From positions 186,001 through 250,000 of the forward strand of contig NZ_CAQI01000046.1 of the NCBI RefSeq assembly GCF_001046895.1: a stretch of 64,000 nucleotides of DNA, read 5' to 3'. Numbering within the stretch: position 1 is the stretch's first letter; every line of letters begins with the position of its first letter. The notes under the pieces were generated by a model. It was given only the letters and a program-made list of their open reading frames with translations. It was not told the DNA's origin and did not search any database. Shown here piece by piece: positions 58,717 to 64,000 of the stretch. The stretch is from Pseudarthrobacter siccitolerans. GTDB lineage: Bacteria; Actinomycetota; Actinomycetes; Actinomycetales; Micrococcaceae. Made by a program: the position numbers and the translations under genes.

Positions 58717-59945
58717 TCGTCGGGCTTCTCCCCTGCCGTTCCGGCATCCTTCTTCGCCAGGCCCCGGCGCCGGCGCGTCGGCCAGGTAAGGACCAGAGTG
58801 ACGAGCGATGTCACCAGCACCAGGCCCGCAATGACCATTCCGGCGTCAATCCAGAACTGGCCGGGGAACAGCCTGATCAGGGTGTCGTCCATGCTGAAAG
58901 TCCAGGAGCCCTCGGCGAAGAAGATCCGGTGGAACTCCGTGAAGAACTGCTGCCAGCCCAGCACCGCCAGCGAGCCCAGGCCCAGGATGAGCACCAGGGT
59001 GATGATGGAGCCGGCGAACAGGCCCCTCCGGACGCCCCCGGAACTGCGCCTGCGCAGGTACAGGATGGCGATGATGCCCACCAGGGCCAGCAGTACACCG
59101 GCACCGAAGGTGGACAGGATCACCAGCTTGACGTCCGCCATGTGGCTGACTTCGCCGTCCTTGAACAGCTTGTCGCCGCTGCGGTGCACCAGGTCCCCCA
59201 GGTAGCGCGGGGCAGCCCAGTTGTTGAGGTAATCCACCGCGTACGACCCGTAGGTCATCCTGTCATCCGTGCTGAACCCGTAGCCGTCGCCGGGAAACCC
59301 GGGGCGATTGTATTCCACCCACAGGAACAGCGGACTGGTGACCGCCCGGACGGCGAGGATAAGCAATACCAGCGGGAAGAAGATGGCGAGCAGGACCTGC
59401 ATCACGCGGGGGGCCACCGGCTTCGCGTTTGCTGCGCTCTCCCGCTGGGCGTTGCGCCGCTCCACCTCCTCCTGCGGCGGACGGACCTGCAGGGCCGAGG
59501 TGGGCAACTGCTCACGGAAAACCGGTGAGCTTCCCTGGCTGGATGCGGGCACGGGCTCTTCAGCGGCGGCCTCGGCGGCTTTGCGGTCCGCCCTGCTTTC
59601 CGGCTGCGGCTCTACTGGACTTTGGGGCACTGCCGCGCCTTTGGGCACGGCCGCGCCTTTGGACTCAACCGGGCCTCTGGGCACGGCCGGGCCGTCAGGT
59701 TCTGCAAGACCAGCAGGGTCACCGGCGCGGCGCGGTCCGGTCCCGTCGGATGCACTGCTATCCGCGGCAGAACTTCCGGCGCCTGTGCCGCCGCTCAGCC
59801 AGGAGAACGCCGGCTCGTCAGAGTCTCCCGACGTGTCCAAAATCGGGTCCGGCTGCGGCTCGGCGCGCCGGGCGCGGGCAGGAGTTTCGTCTTTCACAGC
59901 AGCGTCCACTTCCGTTGGGTCTTCGCGCCAGGTTCCGGGTCCCAC
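58707..59945 (-). CDS. DUF1461/TIGR01906-family integral membrane protein with long acidic tail
   Basis: A 412-residue protein. The first about 175 residues are disordered, rich in Ala/Pro/Glu/Ser, with short repeats such as VPRGPVE, VPKGAAV and VPQSPVE. The rest has four or five membrane spans with the DUF1461 pattern (PLFLWVEYNRPGFPGDGYGF, TYGSYAVDYLNNWA, EVSHMADVK, FTEFHRIFFAEGSWTF, LIRLFPGQFWIDAG). DUF1461 includes the lipoprotein intramolecular transacylase Lit, but remote actinobacterial members are uncharacterised. The GTG start at 59945 is uncertain; a later in-frame GTG is possible within the disordered tail. It overlaps the convergent acyl-CoA ligase gene by 10 bp. Confidence 0.82.
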   Translation of the reverse strand: MGPGTWREDPTEVDAAVKDETPARARRAEPQPDPILDTSGDSDEPAFSWLSGGTGAGSSAADSSASDGTGPRRAGDPAGLAEPDGPAVPRGPVESKGAAVPKGAAVPQSPVEPQPESRADRKAAEAAAEEPVPASSQGSSPVFREQLPTSALQVRPPQEEVERRNAQRESAANAKPVAPRVMQVLLAIFFPLVLLILAVRAVTSPLFLWVEYNRPGFPGDGYGFSTDDRMTYGSYAVDYLNNWAAPRYLGDLVHRSGDKLFKDGEVSHMADVKLVILSTFGAGVLLALVGIIAILYLRRRSSGGVRRGLFAGSIITLVLILGLGSLAVLGWQQFFTEFHRIFFAEGSWTFSMDDTLIRLFPGQFWIDAGMVIAGLVLVTSLVTLVLTWPTRRRRGLAKKDAGTAGEKPDDQV

Positions 59946-60035
59946 CGGGTTCCACCGGCGCGCTTTCTCTGTTGACGAGCCTACCGTCCGGAATTCCGGC
60001 TGGGCGAGGAACCACCCCGGATGGATTACAACGAT

Positions 60036-61028
60036 TCAGGCAGCGATTTCGGAATACCCTGCATCCTCGCGGCGCAGGTCACCGCGCTCCCCGGCCAGGT
60101 GGGCGCGCCGGCCGAAGGCCAGGACGTAGAGCCAGTACGCGGCCAGTACGGAGGCTCCAATCCCGATCTTGGCCCATACCGGCAGCACACTGGGGGTCAC
60201 GAAGCCTTCCACCAGTCCGGACACAAACAGCACCAGGACCAGCCCCAGGGCAACGGTGACCAGCGACCTTCCTTCCTCGGCCACGGCCCTGCCCCGGGTG
60301 CGCGGGCCCGGTGAAACCATGGCCCAGAAGATCCGGAGGCCGGCGGCGCAGGCGATGAACACTGCCGTCAGCTCCATCAGGCCGTGGGGCAGGATGTAGC
60401 TGAAGAAAACATCCGACTTGCCGGCCGCGGCGAAGATACCGGCGGCAATCCCCACCCCCTGGGCGTTGGCGAACAGGATCATGGGCACCCACACGCCGGT
60501 GATTCCCAAAACCACAGCCTGTGCGCTGATCCAGGCATTGTTGGTCCAGACGGCGCCGGCAAAGGACGCAGCGGGGTTTTCTGAGTAGTAGTCGATGAAG
60601 TCCTCTTCAACGTACTGGCGGGCCGCGGCTTCCGATGCCACTGCCCGCAATGCCTCCGGGCTCCCGCCGATCCAGAGTGCATAGGCGGTGCCGATAAGGA
60701 CAAACGCGGCACCGCACGCGAGAGTGAGCCAGGTGAGCCGGTACAACGCCGCCGGAAGGGCCACCACAAAGAACCGCGCAAGGTCTGCCATCACGTTGGA
60801 GCGCGCCCCGGTGAAACGGGTCCGGGCCTGGGCCAGGGTGGCTGACAGGGATGCAGAGAGGCCGCTTTCCGGCGCCAGGGAACGGATGAGGGACAAGTGT
60901 GCGGACGTGGACTGGTACAACGCCAGCAGTTCGTCTGCTTCGGTCCCGGTGAGCCTGCCCTTGTGGGCCAGATGGTGCAGCCGGGACCACCTGTCCGCAT
61001 TGACGGCGGAGAACGCATCCATATCCAC
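60036..61028 (-). CDS. SpoIIM-family (DUF95) membrane protein
   Basis: A 330-residue protein with a cytoplasmic helical N-terminus (about 90 residues, WSRLHHLAHKGRLTGTEADE) and about six membrane spans including the family segment FSYILPHGLMELTAVFIACA with the conserved His-Gly and Glu. Related to stage II sporulation protein M but found in non-sporulating actinobacteria near RDD, MoxR and DUF58 genes. The GTG start follows TAGGCT by 6 nt. It is divergent from the RDD gene. Confidence 0.9.
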   Translation of the reverse strand: MDMDAFSAVNADRWSRLHHLAHKGRLTGTEADELLALYQSTSAHLSLIRSLAPESGLSASLSATLAQARTRFTGARSNVMADLARFFVVALPAALYRLTWLTLACGAAFVLIGTAYALWIGGSPEALRAVASEAAARQYVEEDFIDYYSENPAASFAGAVWTNNAWISAQAVVLGITGVWVPMILFANAQGVGIAAGIFAAAGKSDVFFSYILPHGLMELTAVFIACAAGLRIFWAMVSPGPRTRGRAVAEEGRSLVTVALGLVLVLFVSGLVEGFVTPSVLPVWAKIGIGASVLAAYWLYVLAFGRRAHLAGERGDLRREDAGYSEIAA

Positions 61029-61034
61029 GGCATC

Positions 61035-61040
61035 AGCCTA
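61035..61040 (-). promoter_or_regulatory. -10 box (TAGGCT) for leaderless spoIIM-like transcript
   Basis: TAGGCT ends 6 nt before the GTG at 61028. A second box, TAGACT at 61052-61057, faces the other way and may serve the RDD gene. Confidence 0.5.
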
Positions 61041-61095
61041 GCGCCCGGCACTAGACTTGCGTCTGCATCAACAGCTGCGAGGAACAGGAACCAGT

Positions 61096-61896
61096 GTGAG
61101 TTCGATCGTCACCGGCGAAGCGGTTGTCCTTGAATTGCGCCCGGCGTCCTTCGCGGCCCGCGCCCTGGGCCTGCTCCTGGACATGGCGTTGAGCATCGTC
61201 CTGCTGGTGGTGGTCCTGACCGGGATCTCGGCCGCCGGTGAGGACCTGGACGAGGCCGCCCAGCGGGCACTGGTCCTTGCCGGCGTGGTCTTTTGCCTGG
61301 TGATTGTCCCGGTGGCCATCGAGACGTTGAGCCGCGGGCTCTCGCTGGGGAAACTCGCCGCCGGCCTGCGGGTGGTCCGGGAGGACGGCGGGGCCATCCG
61401 CTTCCGCCACGCCCTCATCCGCGGCCTGGCTGGATTCCTCGAGATCTACCTGACTTTTGGCGGCCTTGCCATTGCGGTGGCCCTCTTTAATGAGAGGTCG
61501 CGCCGGCTGGGCGACCTGATGGCCGGGACGTACGCCATCCGGAGCCGGGTGCCGGTGGAGCAGTCCGCGCCGGTGTTCGTTCCGCCCCGGCTGCAGGCCT
61601 GGGCGGCCGCGGCGGACATTGGAAGGATCCCGGATGCCACTGCGCGGCGGGCCTCCCAGTTCATCCGGCAGGCCGGGCGGATGGCGCCCCTGTCCAGGGC
61701 TGGAATGGCCGAGTCGATAGCTACCGAACTCGCAGCCCACGTGGCCCCTCCCCCGCCTCCCGGAACCAGCCCTGATGACTACCTCGCCGCCGTCGTTGCT
61801 GAACGGCGGAGCAGGGAGCTGGCCAGGCTGGGCAAGGCCCGACGGCGGAGCGCTGAGACCGGTGAGCGGCTGCACCGGCTGCCTTTCAGCAGTTAG
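61096..61896 (+). CDS. RDD-family membrane protein
   Basis: A 266-residue membrane protein with the RDD domain: RASFAARALG-type start (ELRPASFAARALGLLLDMAL), the second-span segment VPVAIETLSRGLSLGKLAAGLRVVREDGG and GDLMAGTYAIRSR, with three spans overall, followed by a cytoplasmic tail of about 110 residues. The GTG at 61096 has GAGGAACAGGA upstream. RDD and SpoIIM proteins are regularly paired in actinobacteria; the function is unknown, with transport suggested for some members. Confidence 0.88.
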   Translation: MSSIVTGEAVVLELRPASFAARALGLLLDMALSIVLLVVVLTGISAAGEDLDEAAQRALVLAGVVFCLVIVPVAIETLSRGLSLGKLAAGLRVVREDGGAIRFRHALIRGLAGFLEIYLTFGGLAIAVALFNERSRRLGDLMAGTYAIRSRVPVEQSAPVFVPPRLQAWAAAADIGRIPDATARRASQFIRQAGRMAPLSRAGMAESIATELAAHVAPPPPPGTSPDDYLAAVVAERRSRELARLGKARRRSAETGERLHRLPFSS

Positions 61897-61914
61897 CCGC
61901 CGTTAGTCGCGCGG

Positions 61915-63153
61915 CTAGTTGTCGTATTCGCCCCAGGGGATGTTCCAGTCGCCGAAGCCGTCCGTGTGGGCCGCGTAGTCACCCTCGGTGTTGACGATCT
62001 GGACCACGTCGCCGGTGCCCATGTTGTCGAAGACCCAGGCGGCGCCGTCGGGAGCGAACCCGATGCAGCCATGCGAGACGTTCGCGTTGCCGATGAAGGG
62101 GAACGCGGACGGCAGGGCCTGGTGGATGTAGGCCCCGCTGAGCGTCAGCCGGATGGTGTACTCGACGTCCACGTCACCGTAATAGGCGGGGTCGTCCGGC
62201 TTCAGTCCAATGCTCGAGGCCCTGAAGTGGTCGTAGCGTTTCTTCTCCATCAGCACGCCGTAGCCCCGGGCAGACGGGAAGCGCTGGTCTCCCATGCTTA
62301 CGGGCAGCGTCTTGACCACCTGGTCGTTGACGCTCAGCGTGAAGGTGTGGGCCGCAGCGTCGGCGACTGCCACCTTCTTGTCACCAATGGAGACGTTGAC
62401 TTTTTTGTTGAAGTTGGCGATCTGGCCGTTCCCCAGGTCCACGCCGAACAGCTTCATGTCCATGGTGATGGTGGAATTGGCTGCCCAGAAGTTCTCGGCC
62501 CGGTACCGCACCATGGTGTCGCTGTGCCAGTGGAAGGCGCCCACCTGGCCGGCGCTGCTGGAGATGCTGATGGCCTTTTCCACGGCGTCGCGGTTGATGA
62601 CAGGTTCACTGAAGATGATCTGCAGCGGCTGTCCCACCCCCACCTTCATGCCGTCCAGCGGGTAGATGGCGGCATCCGCTTCATGGGTGCTGGAGACCGT
62701 GCTGAACGTTTGCGTGGTGCTTGTCTCGCGCCCGGCGCTGTCCTTGACCACGTAGGTGTAGCTGTAGTCCGTGTTGAACTTCAACGCCCCGGCCGCGGTC
62801 CAGCCCGTGCCTCCAGCGTCGATGCTGCCTTCGACCGTCTCGCCCGAGGTGCTGGTGAGGGTGACCCGCTCGATGGTGCCGTTGGCCACCTTCAGTGACA
62901 CCGGGGCGGCGGGGTTCACCTGCTTGGCACCGTTGGCCGGCGCGGCATCCAGTTTCACTGGGGCGATCACCGGCAAAGCGACGCCAGGGGATGACCTGAC
63001 GGCGGAACCTGCCTCGGATTCGATGGCACCGCGGGCGATACCTGGGGCCACCGCGGCGAACACGCCGCCGACGGCAGCCAGCAGGCACACGGCCACCACC
63101 AAAAGAATCTTCTTGGTTGCGCCCGTCCGGCGGGGCTTGAATTCAGGCTCCAT
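61915..63153 (-). CDS. L,D-transpeptidase with Ig-like domains
   Basis: A 412-residue secreted or membrane-anchored cell wall enzyme that makes 3-3 cross-links in peptidoglycan. A basic start and one hydrophobic span (about residues 15-40) precede two Ig-like modules (about 60-265) and the YkuD catalytic domain: HQALPSAFPFIGNANVSHGC with the active Cys near residue 361. The layout matches mycobacterial LdtMt2-like enzymes. TAGGAT ends 6 nt before the ATG, indicating a leaderless transcript. It is convergent with the RDD gene across only 18 bp. Confidence 0.93.
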   Translation of the reverse strand: MEPEFKPRRTGATKKILLVVAVCLLAAVGGVFAAVAPGIARGAIESEAGSAVRSSPGVALPVIAPVKLDAAPANGAKQVNPAAPVSLKVANGTIERVTLTSTSGETVEGSIDAGGTGWTAAGALKFNTDYSYTYVVKDSAGRETSTTQTFSTVSSTHEADAAIYPLDGMKVGVGQPLQIIFSEPVINRDAVEKAISISSSAGQVGAFHWHSDTMVRYRAENFWAANSTITMDMKLFGVDLGNGQIANFNKKVNVSIGDKKVAVADAAAHTFTLSVNDQVVKTLPVSMGDQRFPSARGYGVLMEKKRYDHFRASSIGLKPDDPAYYGDVDVEYTIRLTLSGAYIHQALPSAFPFIGNANVSHGCIGFAPDGAAWVFDNMGTGDVVQIVNTEGDYAAHTDGFGDWNIPWGEYDN

Positions 63154-63159
63154 GTTTTG

Positions 63160-63165
63160 ATCCTA
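63160..63165 (-). promoter_or_regulatory. -10 box (TAGGAT) for leaderless L,D-transpeptidase transcript
   Basis: TAGGAT ends 6 nt before the ATG at 63153, with no ribosome binding site. Confidence 0.5.
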
Positions 63166-63181
63166 GGTTCAAAAAGTAACA

Positions 63182-63206
63182 GCCCGGGTGCGGTGGGCAC
63201 CCGGGC
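63182..63206 (-). terminator. Rho-independent terminator after ahcY
   Basis: A 10-bp perfect stem (GCCCGGGTGC and its complement) and 5-nt loop, 10 nt beyond the ahcY stop; the minus strand continues with TGTTACTTTTTG. Confidence 0.8.
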
Positions 63207-63216
63207 ACTTTACTTC

Positions 63217-64000
63217 TTAGTAACGATAGTGTTCGGGCTTGTAGGGGCCGGCGACGTCGAGGTCCAGGTACTCCGCCTGGTCCTTTGTCAGCTCGGTGAG
63301 CTCCACGCCCAGGGCGTCCAGGTGCAGGCGTGCCACCTTTTCATCCAGGACCTTGGGCAGGACGTAGACCTGGTTTTCGTACTCGCGCTGGCCTTCCGGC
63401 TGGTCCTTCTTGGTCCACAGCTCAATCTGGGCGATGGTCTGGTTCGCGAACGAGTTGCTCATTACGAACGAAGGGTGGCCCGTGGCATTGCCCAGGTTCA
63501 GCAGCCGGCCTTCGGAGAGGACGATGATGGAACGCTCGGCGGCGGTGCCGGCGTCGAAAACCCACTCGTGGACCTGCGGCTTGATCTCCACTTTACTGAT
63601 ACCCGGGAGCTTGGCGAGCCCGGCCATGTCGATCTCGTTGTCGAAGTGGCCGATATTACCCACGATCGCCTTGTTCTTCATGCCCGCCATGTGCTCGGCC
63701 ATGATGACGTCCTTGTTGCCCGTGGTGGTGATGAAGATGTCACCCTGGGCCAGGACGGACTCCAGCTTGGCAACCTGGTAGCCGTCCATGGCGGCCTGCA
63801 GCGCGCAGATGGGGTCGATTTCGGTGACGATGACCCGGGAGCCCTGGCCGCGGAGTGCCTCGGCGGCACCCTTGCCGACGTCGCCGTAACCGCAGACGAC
63901 GGCGACCTTGCCGCCCATAAGCACGTCGGTGGCGCGGTTGATGCCGTCCGGGAGGGAGTGCCGGATGCCGTACTTGTTGTCGAACTTGCTCTTGGTGACG
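63217..64000 (-). CDS. ahcY: Adenosylhomocysteinase (partial, 5' end outside window)
   Basis: The C-terminal 260 residues of an NAD-dependent enzyme that hydrolyses S-adenosylhomocysteine to homocysteine and adenosine. The frame is open to the right edge ([20 protein letters not shown]). Then come the NAD motif [52 protein letters not shown] and the C-terminal [18 protein letters not shown] typical of the family. A terminator follows the stop. It recycles the product of SAM-dependent methylases, several of which are in this window. Confidence 0.96.
   Translation of the reverse strand, partial: VTKSKFDNKYGIRHSLPDGINRATDVLMGGKVAVVCGYGDVGKGAAEALRGQGSRVIVTEIDPICALQAAMDGYQVAKLESVLAQGDIFITTTGNKDVIMAEHMAGMKNKAIVGNIGHFDNEIDMAGLAKLPGISKVEIKPQVHEWVFDAGTAAERSIIVLSEGRLLNLGNATGHPSFVMSNSFANQTIAQIELWTKKDQPEGQREYENQVYVLPKVLDEKVARLHLDALGVELTELTKDQAEYLDLDVAGPYKPEHYRY

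Noticed and set aside
1..64000. CRISPR arrays, prophage modules, toxin-antitoxin pairs, biosynthetic clusters
   Set aside because: No regularly spaced repeats with unique spacers, no phage structural or integrase genes, no paired small toxin-antitoxin genes and no multi-domain synthases were seen on either strand.

Overview
This is high-GC Gram-positive DNA from an actinobacterium, most likely the Micrococcaceae (Arthrobacter/Pseudarthrobacter type). The signs are strong G/C third positions in the core genes, an RpfB-like resuscitation factor, SufS-SufU, an Mfd-YdjM neighbourhood, an LpdA-PunA-phosphomannomutase block arranged as in mycobacteria, GTG/TTG starts, and many start codons placed 6-7 nt after a TANNNT -10 box (probable leaderless mRNAs).

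Layout. 1-4357 is an A/T-richer accessory stretch. It holds the end of an oligopeptide-type ABC permease pair (the dppC-like gene runs off the left edge), a Baeyer-Villiger-type flavin monooxygenase, and about 0.8 kb of decayed DNA that ends in a truncated Lgt-like gene. 4700-8953 has lpdA, divergent from punA and a phosphohexomutase. 8997-15606 is a nitrite assimilation block: nirD is divergent from nirB, and nirB is followed by a siroheme methyltransferase (cobA), a HemD-like/winged-helix regulator of NnaR type and a shrunken NirB-like flavoprotein. A GlnR-box-like site lies between nirD and nirB. deoC and a small membrane protein follow.

16835-21559 is a second accessory segment: a complete iron/polyamine-type ABC importer (solute-binding lipoprotein, ATPase, fused permease) flanked by fragments of IS21-family istB genes. 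The C-terminal fragment is on the left and the N-terminal fragment on the right, in the same orientation, so they probably come from two IS21 copies.

21768-47121 is mostly core housekeeping DNA on the minus strand: YdjM-like hydrolase, mfd, sufSU, two tandem giant LuxR/P-loop regulators, pth, rplY, prs-glmU, tRNA-Gln, an ABC-F protein, ispE-rsmA, rpf and tatD. The second LuxR gene appears to start at CTG. A plus-strand trio (NAD-binding/DUF2867, DUF2505, SCO4848-like) lies among them.

47285-52354 is a MoxR-DUF58-transglutaminase operon. 52422-64000 carries a succinate-semialdehyde-type dehydrogenase, rsmI divergent from a protein mannosyltransferase, a long-chain acyl-CoA synthetase, a DUF1461 protein, SpoIIM divergent from RDD, an L,D-transpeptidase and the C-terminal part of ahcY (cut by the right edge).

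No CRISPR array, prophage or intact insertion sequence was seen, and no complete undescribed multi-gene system could be defended. The best leads are the CTG-started coupled LuxR pair, the NirB-derived mini flavoprotein in the nitrite cluster, the IS21-bounded transporter island, the truncated Lgt-like gene with an intact promoter, and the structured rpf leader.
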